A DNA stretch of 64,000 bases from a bacterium (GTDB taxonomy: Bacteria; ARS69), in the NCBI GenBank assembly GCA_025774805.1, contig JALGZR010000019.1, forward strand, positions 21,283 through 85,282, given 5' to 3'. The translations under genes were made by a program, and so were the position numbers. Positions 16,672 through 24,703 of the stretch are shown one piece after another (the first letter of the stretch is position 1; each line of letters begins with the position of its first letter). The notes under the pieces are model-generated. The model saw only the letters and a program-made list of their open reading frames with translations. It made no database searches and had not been told where the DNA came from.

Positions 16672-18150
16672 ATGTCGAGACTCGGCCTCAGAACCAGGTT
16701 CTTCCTCTATTCCAACACGCTGATCGTCGTCACGATGACCATCGTGGCGATTATCGCCATCGCCCACGAGCGGCGCTCACGCTACGAGGCTGTCGAGCGC
16801 CGGGGACGGAGCATCTGCGAGGCGATGGCCATCCACATCACCGACGCGCTGATGTACGAGGACCTCGAGCTGCTGATGAATCGCGGGCTAATCGACAGTT
16901 TCATCTCCGAGATCCAGATGCTCAACCAGGATTTCATGCGATACGTGATCGTGGCGGATCCCGACGGTCAGGTGACGCACTCCGACGAGTGGCAGCTGCT
17001 GGGCAAGAGCCTCGACCGGGCGCTGGGCCAGAGCGCCGTGGGCCAGGCGCCCCTGGCGGAGATCCGCGAGAGAGAGGGGGACGAGCGGGTCCTCGAGGTC
17101 AGCAGCCCACTGAGCATCTCGACCAAGTTCTGGGGCTCCTTGATCGTGGGGTTCTCCTTGCAGCAAGTTGAGGACCGGGTCCAGCAAGTTGCCTCGCGGG
17201 TCGTTCAAGTGGCCATCTTGCTGCTGGTTGGCAACTCGGCCATGACGGCCATCTACGTCGAGACCCTGATCCGGCCGATCCTCGATCTTCACCGGATGAT
17301 GAAGCGTGCCGCGCGCGGGGACCTTGCAGCCCGCGCCCAGACACGGTCCAGCGCGGCGGAGGTGGGAGAGCTGGCGAAGCAGTTCAACCGCATGATGGAC
17401 GATCTGGAGGAAGCCAACGAGCGGGAGAAGGTCCGACAGGCGCAGCTCGCGCACACGGAGAAGATGGCTGCCGTCGGCACACTCGCGGCCGGTGTGGCCC
17501 ACGAGGTGAACAATCCCCTGGGCGGTGTCCTCGCGTGTATCGAGAACATGAGATCCAACCCCGACGATAGCGAGCTGCAGAGTCGCTATCTGGGATTGAT
17601 CCGGGACGGACTCGAGCGAATCGAGCAGACAGTGGCCAACCTGCTGGATTTCTCGCGGCACGGGACCATGGAGCTGGCGCCGACCTCCGTCAACCACACG
17701 TTGCGGCACGTCACGGAGCTGGTCCAGTACCAGCTCCGCAAAGGCGGAATCGCGGTCCGCTGGGCTCTCGACCCGAAAGACCCGTACGTGATGGCCGATC
17801 ACTTCCGGTTGGAGCAGCTCTTTCTCAACCTTGTGCTCAACGCGCTTCAGGCCATGCCGGAAGGAGGCGATCTGACGTTACACACGCGCCACAAGGATGG
17901 AACGGTCATCGCCGAGGTTCGCGACACGGGCGTCGGTATCCCCGATGACGTGCGGGATCGGATCTTCGATCCATTCTTCACGACCCGGGAGGTTGGCGAG
18001 GGGACTGGGCTCGGGCTGACCGTCAGCGACACCATCGTGACCTCGCACAACGGCACGCTGGAGATGGAGAGCGTGGTCGGCGAGGGGTCGGTCTTTCGCA
18101 TCATGGTCCCGTTGCTGGGCCTGGGAGCGGAGGGAGAAGACGTAGGGTGA
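16672..18150 (+). CDS. Sensor histidine kinase of sigma-54 two-component system
   Basis: A 492-residue membrane kinase. TM1 covers residues ~10-31, an extracytoplasmic region follows to ~175, TM2 covers ~177-198, then comes a HAMP linker. The HisKA domain has phosphoacceptor His277 in GVAHEVNNPLGG, and the HATPase domain shows N-box NLVLNALQAMPEG, DTGVGIPDD and GEGTGLGLTVS. This NtrB/AtoS-like class normally partners NtrC-type regulators, and the next gene (4-bp overlap) is one. The sensor region is short and has no recognisable ligand pocket, fitting a model in which the preceding PhnD-like protein senses the ligand. Confidence 0.92.
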   Translation: MSRLGLRTRFFLYSNTLIVVTMTIVAIIAIAHERRSRYEAVERRGRSICEAMAIHITDALMYEDLELLMNRGLIDSFISEIQMLNQDFMRYVIVADPDGQVTHSDEWQLLGKSLDRALGQSAVGQAPLAEIREREGDERVLEVSSPLSISTKFWGSLIVGFSLQQVEDRVQQVASRVVQVAILLLVGNSAMTAIYVETLIRPILDLHRMMKRAARGDLAARAQTRSSAAEVGELAKQFNRMMDDLEEANEREKVRQAQLAHTEKMAAVGTLAAGVAHEVNNPLGGVLACIENMRSNPDDSELQSRYLGLIRDGLERIEQTVANLLDFSRHGTMELAPTSVNHTLRHVTELVQYQLRKGGIAVRWALDPKDPYVMADHFRLEQLFLNLVLNALQAMPEGGDLTLHTRHKDGTVIAEVRDTGVGIPDDVRDRIFDPFFTTREVGEGTGLGLTVSDTIVTSHNGTLEMESVVGEGSVFRIMVPLLGLGAEGEDVG

Positions 18151-19529
18151 GGAACCAAAGGCGCCGACTGCTGATCGTGGAGGACGAGCCGCTGCTCGGG
18201 GTGGCCATCGCGGATGCGCTGCGCCAGGAGGGGTGGCTCGTAGATGTTGCCGAGGACGGAATCATGGGAGAGGCGCTGTTCAAGAAACATGCCCCCGAGC
18301 TGGTCCTCGTCGACCTGGTCATGCCACAAATGGACGGGATGGAGCTGCTGCGTCGAATCAAGGCCTCGGATCCCCAGTGCACCGTCGTGATGATCACGGC
18401 TCACGGATCCGTGGAACGGGCGGTGGAGGCCATGAGACACGGGGCGGCCGACTTCATCACCAAGCCGTTCCGGATGAACCAGCTCATCGTCCGCCTGGAG
18501 AATGTCTGCTCCATCCGCTCGCTTCGCGAGCAGAACGTGCGCCTGCAGGAGCAGCTGGAGCGCCGCTACTCCTTCTCCAAGATCGTGGGCAAGAGCAAGG
18601 AGATGCAGCGGGTCTTCGAGCTGATCCGGGTGGTGGCCGACTCGGAAGCCAGCGTGCTGATCCACGGAGAGAGCGGGACCGGCAAGGAGATGGTGGCCAA
18701 CGCCATCCACTACAACTCGTCTCGCCGTGCGAAGCCGTATGTACGCGTGAGCTGCGCCTCGCTTCCCGAAACGCTCATCGAATCGGAGCTGTTCGGTTAC
18801 GAGAAGGGGGCCTTTACCGGGGCCAGTCAGCGTCGCATCGGGCGGTTCGAGGCGGCCAGCGGGGGAAGCCTGTTCCTCGACGAGATCGGCGATCTGCCCA
18901 TGACCTTTCAGATGAAGCTGTTGCGTGTGCTCCAGGAGCGGCAGATCGAGCGGCTGGGCTCCCATCACCCCATCGATGTCGACGTGCGGGTCATCTCGGC
19001 TTCGCTGCGTCCCCTGGAGACCGAGATCGTAGAGGGTCGCTTCCGGGAGGATCTGTTGTTCCGGATCAACACCGTCACGATTCACGTTCCTCCCTTGCGG
19101 GACAGGCGCGAGGACATCCCGCTGCTGGCCCGGACCTTCCTGGAGGAGTTCGAGCGCGAGCGGGACAAGCAGATCGAGGGGTTCACCGACGAGGTCCTCG
19201 ATCTCTTCGACGCCTATGGCTGGCCGGGCAACGTGCGTGAGTTGCAGAATGTCGTCGAGCGTGCGGTGCTGTTCTGCGGAGGCCCGCGCATCACCATCGA
19301 GGAGCTTCCGGCCTCCTTGCGAGGAACCGTCGCAGAGCCTCCTGACGTCCCCGAGCAGGGGGGGGTCGTCTCCCTGGTGGAGGCGGCCGCGCGGGCGGAG
19401 ATCGATGCAATCCGAGCGGCGCTGACGGCCTCCGAGGGGCGCCGGATGGAAGCGGCTCAGCTCCTGGGAATCAGCCGCAAGACCCTCTGGGAGAAGATGA
19501 AGCACTACGCCATCTCCGTGGACAGCTGA
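18147..19529 (+). CDS. NtrC-family sigma-54-dependent response regulator
   Basis: A 460-residue regulator. The receiver domain (residues ~7-120) has the phosphorylated Asp in LVLVDLVMP. The AAA+ domain shows Walker A GESGTGKE, the sigma-54 contact loop GAFTGA and Walker B LFLDEIGDLP. The C-terminal Fis-type helix-turn-helix is MEAAQLLGISRKTLWEKMK. GTG start overlapping the kinase stop by 4 bp. It activates RpoN promoters by ATP hydrolysis. The perfect -24/-12 site at 6673 and dyad at 6554, at the head of the same gene run, make the dsrMKJOP operon its probable target and suggest autoregulation. It is the last gene of the run. Confidence 0.94.
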   Translation: MRNQRRRLLIVEDEPLLGVAIADALRQEGWLVDVAEDGIMGEALFKKHAPELVLVDLVMPQMDGMELLRRIKASDPQCTVVMITAHGSVERAVEAMRHGAADFITKPFRMNQLIVRLENVCSIRSLREQNVRLQEQLERRYSFSKIVGKSKEMQRVFELIRVVADSEASVLIHGESGTGKEMVANAIHYNSSRRAKPYVRVSCASLPETLIESELFGYEKGAFTGASQRRIGRFEAASGGSLFLDEIGDLPMTFQMKLLRVLQERQIERLGSHHPIDVDVRVISASLRPLETEIVEGRFREDLLFRINTVTIHVPPLRDRREDIPLLARTFLEEFERERDKQIEGFTDEVLDLFDAYGWPGNVRELQNVVERAVLFCGGPRITIEELPASLRGTVAEPPDVPEQGGVVSLVEAAARAEIDAIRAALTASEGRRMEAAQLLGISRKTLWEKMKHYAISVDS

Positions 19530-19623
19530 GTGCCCTCGCCCGGCGCGCGGACGGACGGAGTTGGCGGGCATTCCGTGGTCGAGGAATCAGGGGAAGGATT
19601 TGAAACCGAAATGGGCAATCACC

Positions 19624-19688
19624 CTAGCCTGCATTTCTCACCAGGCTCGCCGCTGCCGTAGCGGAGACTGGTGAGAAATGCAGGCTAG
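19624..19688. repeat. Palindromic repeat family A, compact copy
   Basis: Perfect 21-bp inverted arms (core GCCTGCATTTCTCACCAG and its complement CTGGTGAGAAATGCAGGC, each bounded by CTA/TAG) flank a 23-bp GC-rich centre containing GCTGCCGTAGCGG. It lies between the NtrC-type gene and the next regulator. The same arm recurs at 23158, 28454, 31954, 35276, 39291, 57237 and 63609. Confidence 0.9.
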
Positions 19689-19737
19689 CCCATGGGGCGG
19701 CCGCAGGAAACAGAAGGGAAACGAGAGGAGGTGAGTC

Positions 19738-20187
19738 ATGGCCGGGGAGAAAGACATACTGATCGTGGACGACACCGAGGAAACCGTGGTCTTCATGGCA
19801 CAGATCCTCGAAGACCACGGCTTTCAGTTCCGGATCGCCAAGAACGGCAATGAAGCGATGGCGGCCATGGGCGAGAAACGGCCAGATCTGGTCCTGCTGG
19901 ACGTCATGATGCCCCGCAAGAGCGGAATCAACGTATTCAACGACATGAAGAGAGATCCCCAGTTGGCCGACATTCCGATCATCATCATCACGGGAGCGGC
20001 AACGGTGACCGGAGTGAGTCTCAGGAACGGCACCCAGGAACCCAAGAAATCCTACGGAGATGATTTCGTTCGCAGCCTGGGCTCCGTGCTGTACGAGAAG
20101 CTGAAGGATCTCGAGGTGGACGATCTCCTGGAAAAGCCGATCGAACCGCAACTGCTGATCGAGAAGATCAACAGGTTGCTCGCCTAG
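19738..20187 (+). CDS. Single-domain response regulator (receiver only)
   Basis: A 149-residue CheY-like receiver: acidic pocket ILIVDDTEE, phosphoacceptor Asp in LVLLDVMMPRKSG (residue ~58), conserved Thr in IIIITGAA and Lys in LLEKPIEP. Between the Thr strand and the last helix it has an unusual ~30-residue insertion (around RNGTQEPKKSYGDDFVRSLG). There is no output domain, so it would act by protein contact. AGGAGGTGA precedes the ATG. It sits 35 bp upstream of the diheme sensor kinase and is its likely partner. Confidence 0.88.
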   Translation: MAGEKDILIVDDTEETVVFMAQILEDHGFQFRIAKNGNEAMAAMGEKRPDLVLLDVMMPRKSGINVFNDMKRDPQLADIPIIIITGAATVTGVSLRNGTQEPKKSYGDDFVRSLGSVLYEKLKDLEVDDLLEKPIEPQLLIEKINRLLA

Positions 20188-20222
20188 AACAACTCCGCAG
20201 CTTCAGGGGGCAATCACTCCTC

Positions 20223-21746
20223 ATGACCGAGATGCCCGACAGCCGCGCACCATCGAACGAACCGGTCCCCGGTCGCGCTCCGACCATTCAGCGCCGGATT
20301 CTGGTCCGGTTGGTACCGCTGCTGATCGTGATCTTTGCCATCGTTCTGTACTGGCTCGGCACGAACCTCCAACGGACCCTGTATGCCGCAAACCTCGAGA
20401 TCGCCCGGAACTCCAATCTCATGGCGGTCTACGCGGTCGAAACCTCGATGAACACGGTCGACGTCCATCAACCCTGGGATCTCATCACGCAGAGGATTCC
20501 GCGGTCCGAAGGGACGGATATCGAGATCATCGGCACGAACGGCGTCGTTTTGTTCTCGACCGTTCCGACAAAACGCGGAACCGTCTACGATCTCCGAGAT
20601 CCTTCGTGCTCGGAGTGCCACCCCGGGGGATCATCACGCGCGACTTCCGAGACGACCTTCATCAGCACTCCGAGGAGCGTCCGGGAGCTCGTTTTTGCCG
20701 CACCCTTGCGAAACGCGGAAGACTGTCAGAGCTGTCATGCGGCCCAGGGAAACAAGCTCGGCATGGTCATGGTTCGGCAATCTCTGGATCCGATCGACGA
20801 CCAGATCCGCATCATCCTTGCCGGCATCGCCGTCGCCGGCGGGATCGCCCTCCTGATGACCATTCTGACGACTCGCGTTCTTCTCGGACGCTACCTGGGC
20901 CGCCCGCTCCACAGACTGTTGGCGGGCGCGGAGGCGATCGGGGCAGGCGATCTCCAGCACAGGGTCGAGTTACCCGACCGCACCGAGCTCACGTTGCTGG
21001 CCGACACGCTCAACGAGTCCACAGAACGGTTCGCACGTCTGCACAAGGAGCTTCTGCAGCAAGAACGTCTGGCGGCCGTCGGCGAAACCGTCGCGGGGCT
21101 GGCTCACTGCCTGAAGAACCTGCTCAACGGTCTGCGCGCGGGGCAATATGTCATCGATCGAGCCGTGGAACTGGACGACGCCAAGAAACTACGTACGGGC
21201 TGGCGTGTCATGAAGAAGGGCGTCGGGCAGGTCGAGCAGCTTACCTTCGACATGCTCTACTACATCAAGGAGCGCGAACCCGAACTCAAGCCCACCAACC
21301 CCAACCAGATTGCCATGGAGATCATCGACCTGCTGAGCGAGTCGGCCGGCGCGCAAGACGTTCATCTCCAGGCGGATCTGGACCCGGTCATCGGTTCGGT
21401 GGCGCTGGATCGGACGCTGATCTACCGGGCCCTGCTCAACCTGGTGACCAACGCCATCGACGCGTGCACGGAATCGGAGACCGGAGACCGAGTCATCTTC
21501 AGGAGCCGGATTGCCGCTCCGGACAAGATCGTCCTGACGGTCGAAGACAACGGCATCGGCATGTCCAAGGAAATCCAGTCCATGCTGTTTACACGTTTCT
21601 TCTCCACCAAGTCGGCCCGCGGAACGGGCCTGGGACTGTCGGTGGTCAAGAAGATCGCCGAGGAACACGGCGGCAGCCTGGATTTCGAATCAGAGCCGGG
21701 CAAAGGCTCAGCCTTCCACATCCACCTTCCGCTATCAGGCGGTTAG
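20223..21746 (+). CDS. Diheme c-type sensor histidine kinase
   Basis: A 507-residue membrane kinase. TM1 spans residues ~26-46, a periplasmic domain (~47-196) carries two haem c attachment sites, C129-S-E-C-H133 and C168-Q-S-C-H172, and TM2 spans ~197-218, followed by HAMP. The H-box is divergent, GLAHCLKNLLNGLRAG (His295), in place of the usual H-E-x-x-N-P. The ATPase domain is intact (NLVTNAIDACTES, DNGIGM, GTGLGLSVVKK). Haem in the sensor domain suggests it reads redox potential, oxygen, NO or an electron-transport partner. It is downstream of a receiver-only protein. The link to sulfite respiration is contextual. Confidence 0.9.
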   Translation: MTEMPDSRAPSNEPVPGRAPTIQRRILVRLVPLLIVIFAIVLYWLGTNLQRTLYAANLEIARNSNLMAVYAVETSMNTVDVHQPWDLITQRIPRSEGTDIEIIGTNGVVLFSTVPTKRGTVYDLRDPSCSECHPGGSSRATSETTFISTPRSVRELVFAAPLRNAEDCQSCHAAQGNKLGMVMVRQSLDPIDDQIRIILAGIAVAGGIALLMTILTTRVLLGRYLGRPLHRLLAGAEAIGAGDLQHRVELPDRTELTLLADTLNESTERFARLHKELLQQERLAAVGETVAGLAHCLKNLLNGLRAGQYVIDRAVELDDAKKLRTGWRVMKKGVGQVEQLTFDMLYYIKEREPELKPTNPNQIAMEIIDLLSESAGAQDVHLQADLDPVIGSVALDRTLIYRALLNLVTNAIDACTESETGDRVIFRSRIAAPDKIVLTVEDNGIGMSKEIQSMLFTRFFSTKSARGTGLGLSVVKKIAEEHGGSLDFESEPGKGSAFHIHLPLSGG

Positions 21747-21983
21747 GGCTACTTCACCCTCTCCTTCACTCCCGCGAGTCGCATTCCCGGATCCCACGCG
21801 CTCGCGATGGCTCTGGTCTACCTGTTCGTCGAGCGCATGGGAGCCAAGGCCGATCTATCGGACGTGTCCGGGTCCGTGTTCTGGTTCCTGACCGGTGGCG
21901 ATCCTCATTGCCATGATCGGTTACGCGATCGGGAACCCCGCCGCGTTCGGGGCGGCCCTGCTCTGCCGCTGGGTGGGGGGGTG
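21747..21983 (+). pseudogene. Possible frameshifted membrane-protein remnant
   Basis: Directly after the kinase stop there is an open stretch containing HALAMALVYLFVERMGAK and SGSVFWFLTG. At about 21895 the hydrophobic character continues in another frame (VAILIAMIGYAIGNPAAFG) until a TGA at 21981-21983. No start codon with a ribosome site is seen. The pattern looks like the 3' remnant of a polytopic membrane protein that has lost its start and gained a frameshift. The family was not recognised, and it may be chance. Confidence 0.3.
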
Positions 21984-23150
21984 AAGGCTCTGCCGCTTCC
22001 CATGGGCCGACGGCGGTCTCAGGTCGACTGCGGCCGATGCCAGCGACCGCCGGAGCGCCTCGTCGTCGCGAAGCCGGCGCAGCCAGTCGGCCAGCTCGCG
22101 GACCGTGCCGGCCGGGTCGTCGACGGCGATCCTGACCCCGGAGCGCTCGTCCACCATCTCCGCCGGTCCGCCCCAATCGAAGCAGACGACGGGCACGCCG
22201 CTGAGCATTGCCTCCAAGAGTCCCGACCCGCCGCTGTCCCGGAGCGCCGGGAAGACGAAAACGTCGGCACCGGAGTAGTGGGCGTCGAGCTCGTGACGGG
22301 GCAGACGTCCCGTGAAGCGAACGTGGTCGGCAACCCCGAGACGCGCCGCTTCGCGCTTCCAGAACCCGAGGGCCGCGCCTCCTCCGACGACCGTGAACAG
22401 GTAATCGCCGAGGTCTGCCTCGCGGAGCGCCTCGAAGACGAGCGGCATGACCCGGGTGGCGAAGCAGTTCCCGACGAAGAGCAGCCGGAATGTGCCGTCA
22501 TGGTCACGCACGCGGACGACCGGTGGCCTCGCCTCGACATCGTCGGGCAGCGCGTTGGCCGGAACCACGCGACACCGGGCATGGCACCAGGCCGGAAGGA
22601 ACGCGAGGGTGGTGTGGTTCGAGACGAAGACGACGTCGGCGCGCCGCAGGGATCTCTGAATGACCGGGGCCTCGAGCCACGGCCGGTTCAGGAGATGGCG
22701 CAGGCGCTCCGAATGGCGGGCCCGGCCGAGATACCGGTCGAAACCGGCGGGAACACACTCGCCGCCGGCGATCGGCCCCCACACCGAGGGAATCCCGAGC
22801 CGGTCGAGAAGGAAAGGCACGCGGAAGGTGTGGAACGTCGTGTGGTGAACCAGGGCGAAGCCCCGCTCCCGGTGGAGGCGCTCGCCGAGGCGGGCCGCCC
22901 GCACTTGCCAGAGGACCTGCCGCAGCCACGTGCCCAGCTGGCCCCCGGGTCCGGTGATCCGCCGGTACCAGCGCGGCACGTCGACATAGTGAGCCCGGAT
23001 GCCGTGCCGCGACGCGTGCCGCTCGATCTCGGCGCGGTGGATCGGGGTCGTCACCAGGTGCACCTCGAACTCGCGCGACGCCTCGCGGGCCCAGCCCCAA
23101 CCCAGCCGGTACTCGCCGGTCCCTTCGGGATTGCAGGCGTAGGCGCTCAT
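21921..23150 (-). CDS. GT4-family glycosyltransferase, C-terminus probably truncated
   Basis: A protein of about 409 residues with the GT-B fold of family 4 glycosyltransferases, using nucleotide-sugar donors in surface polysaccharide synthesis. Visible features are an N-terminal MSAYACNPEGTGEYRLGW region, HHTTFHTFRVP, VRFTGRLPRHEL, and the donor-site segment FVFPALRDSGGSGLLEAMLSGVPVVCFDWGGP. The usual last helix is missing: after ALRRSLASAA the sequence becomes a basic, proline-rich tail (about 30 residues) running into the remnant at 21747-21983. I start it at 23150, since the ATG at 23168 lies inside a repeat arm. It is the last gene of a minus-strand polysaccharide group with the FAD protein and deacetylase. 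Confidence 0.8.
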   Translation of the reverse strand: MSAYACNPEGTGEYRLGWGWAREASREFEVHLVTTPIHRAEIERHASRHGIRAHYVDVPRWYRRITGPGGQLGTWLRQVLWQVRAARLGERLHRERGFALVHHTTFHTFRVPFLLDRLGIPSVWGPIAGGECVPAGFDRYLGRARHSERLRHLLNRPWLEAPVIQRSLRRADVVFVSNHTTLAFLPAWCHARCRVVPANALPDDVEARPPVVRVRDHDGTFRLLFVGNCFATRVMPLVFEALREADLGDYLFTVVGGGAALGFWKREAARLGVADHVRFTGRLPRHELDAHYSGADVFVFPALRDSGGSGLLEAMLSGVPVVCFDWGGPAEMVDERSGVRIAVDDPAGTVRELADWLRRLRDDEALRRSLASAAVDLRPPSAHGKRQSLHPPTQRQSRAAPNAAGFPIA

Positions 23151-23157
23151 CAGGATT

Positions 23158-23339
23158 CTAGCCTGCATATCTCACCAGCCTCTGCTGCGGCAGCGGCTCG
23201 CCGCGCCTGGCTTCGTCGCTGGCGCGCTTCCGCCCTGCGACGGGGCTACAGTCCCGCCTCGGGCGAAAGCACCCCATCTCCTCGCCAGACACGACGATCC
23301 TTGAGCCTCGCGACGAGCCTGGTGAGAAATGCAGGCTAG
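23158..23339. repeat. Palindromic repeat family A, full-length copy (~182 bp)
   Basis: Left arm 23158-23178 (one mismatch, CATAT for CATTT) and right arm 23319-23339 are inverted copies of the family arm. Between them lie GCTGCGGCAGCGGCTCG and GAGCCTCGCGACGAGCC sub-palindromes plus about 95 bp of unique sequence. No reading frame of note. It separates the glycosyltransferase from the FAD protein gene and has the look of a non-autonomous mobile element. Confidence 0.85.
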
Positions 23340-23354
23340 GCTTCATGTCCGCAA

Positions 23355-24680
23355 TCACGCCCGAGCGCGGATCGTGTCGGCGGCGTCCTTTCCGTCGAGC
23401 ATGGCGTCTTCCATGCCCCCGTATCCCCAGCCTCCCCACCGTCCGCCGCAGAGAATCGAGTGGTCGCGCAGGCAGCCGAGCACGTGCGCACGGGCGCGCT
23501 CGTAGTTCTGGTCGAAGATGACGTAGGCGTGGGGAATCGTGGCGAGCTCGGCGAACAGCAGTTCGTCGTCGGAGGCGAGAATGCCGATCGTCGTCATCCC
23601 GTCGAGCACGCGGCGCTTCAGACCCTCGACGTCGGCGAGCTCCGCCTCACTCAGCCCGGACATCTCGACGTAGTAGCTGCGGCACCCCTCGGGCGCGGAG
23701 CTCCGGTGCACCGCCGAGTAGGAGCCGACCCGATAGAAGATGAACTCCCTCTCCGGGACGTACAGCCAGTGGTAGTGACCGGCGTCGCTTCCCTCACCAC
23801 GGACCCCGATATCGAAGTAGTGAACCGTCGTGGCCCGCAGCTCGGAGGCGGCGTGGGTCAGGTGATCGGGCGCCGACTTCAGGATCGACACGAACGGCTT
23901 CAGCGGCATCGTGTTGACGAGCCAGTCGTAGCGCACGGTGCGGCCGTCGCCGAGGAAGGCGACACGGGCGGCCGGATCGACACCGGTCACCTCGACCCCG
24001 TAGACGGGCCGCTCCCCGAGCGCGCCGGCGAGCGCGCGGGGAAGCGAGCCTATTCCGCCGGTGCGCGGGTAGAGAAAGCGTGCGCTGTAGCCGAGCTGCT
24101 CACGGGAGAACCCGAGCGCGCCGCGGATCACGCTCTCCGTCCCGGGACGGGGGATGAACCGCTCGGCGTACTCGGGCATCAGCTCCTCGAGACCCACTCC
24201 CAGCAACTTCTGGTTGTAAGGGATCATGAAGTGACGGGCGATGCCCTCGCCGAATTGGCGCATCACCCACTCCCGGAAGTTCTCCGGAGGGTTCGGGTCG
24301 CGTCCCAGTCCGAAATCCTCCGGGTGCCGGGCCCGGAGGAACCCCAGAACGCAGTCGAGGATGATCTCGCGCGGCAGCCCGTACGTGTTGGCCTGAAAGG
24401 GATACCGGGTGAAGACCCGGTGGGAGAAGATCGCGGCCCGTCGCTCGTGCTCGACCATGTCGTCGCCCATGAGACGACCCACCAGCCTCTGGGTGTAGGG
24501 ATTTCGAAGGTGCAACCAGTGTCCGGTTCCGTCGCACAGAAAACCGCCGGCTCGGGTCCGGGTCCGGGCCACGCCGCCCGGCTCGTCCTCGCGCTCGACC
24601 ACGAGGTATTCGGAGCCGAGATGATGCGCGCAGGACAATCCGGTCAGACCGGCGCCGATGATGAGGACGGGTACCTGCAT
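23355..24680 (-). CDS. FAD-dependent oxidoreductase, protoporphyrinogen-oxidase/amine-oxidase-like
   Basis: A 441-residue flavoprotein. The N-terminal Rossmann motif is LIIGAGLTGLSCAHHL, followed by EREDEPGGVARTR. The mid region contains FMIPYNQKLLGVGLEELMPEYAERFIPRP and YPRTGGIGSLPRALAGAL, as in the NAD(P)-binding/amine-oxidase proteins found in polysaccharide loci that resemble UDP-galactopyranose mutase. The C-terminal FAD contact is CGGRWGGWGYGGMEDAMLDGKDAA. It lies between the deacetylase and glycosyltransferase genes on the same strand. The substrate is unknown; a sugar-nucleotide or lipid-linked sugar is likely from context. It is unlikely to be a haem biosynthesis enzyme. Confidence 0.8.
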   Translation of the reverse strand: MQVPVLIIGAGLTGLSCAHHLGSEYLVVEREDEPGGVARTRTRAGGFLCDGTGHWLHLRNPYTQRLVGRLMGDDMVEHERRAAIFSHRVFTRYPFQANTYGLPREIILDCVLGFLRARHPEDFGLGRDPNPPENFREWVMRQFGEGIARHFMIPYNQKLLGVGLEELMPEYAERFIPRPGTESVIRGALGFSREQLGYSARFLYPRTGGIGSLPRALAGALGERPVYGVEVTGVDPAARVAFLGDGRTVRYDWLVNTMPLKPFVSILKSAPDHLTHAASELRATTVHYFDIGVRGEGSDAGHYHWLYVPEREFIFYRVGSYSAVHRSSAPEGCRSYYVEMSGLSEAELADVEGLKRRVLDGMTTIGILASDDELLFAELATIPHAYVIFDQNYERARAHVLGCLRDHSILCGGRWGGWGYGGMEDAMLDGKDAADTIRARA

Positions 24681-24703
24681 GCCCCTCGCCGTTCGGATCT
24701 CGA

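Noticed and set aside
21807-23339. 510-codon plus-strand frame opposite the glycosyltransferase
   Set aside because: Low protein-likeness and antisense to a recognisable GT4 enzyme.
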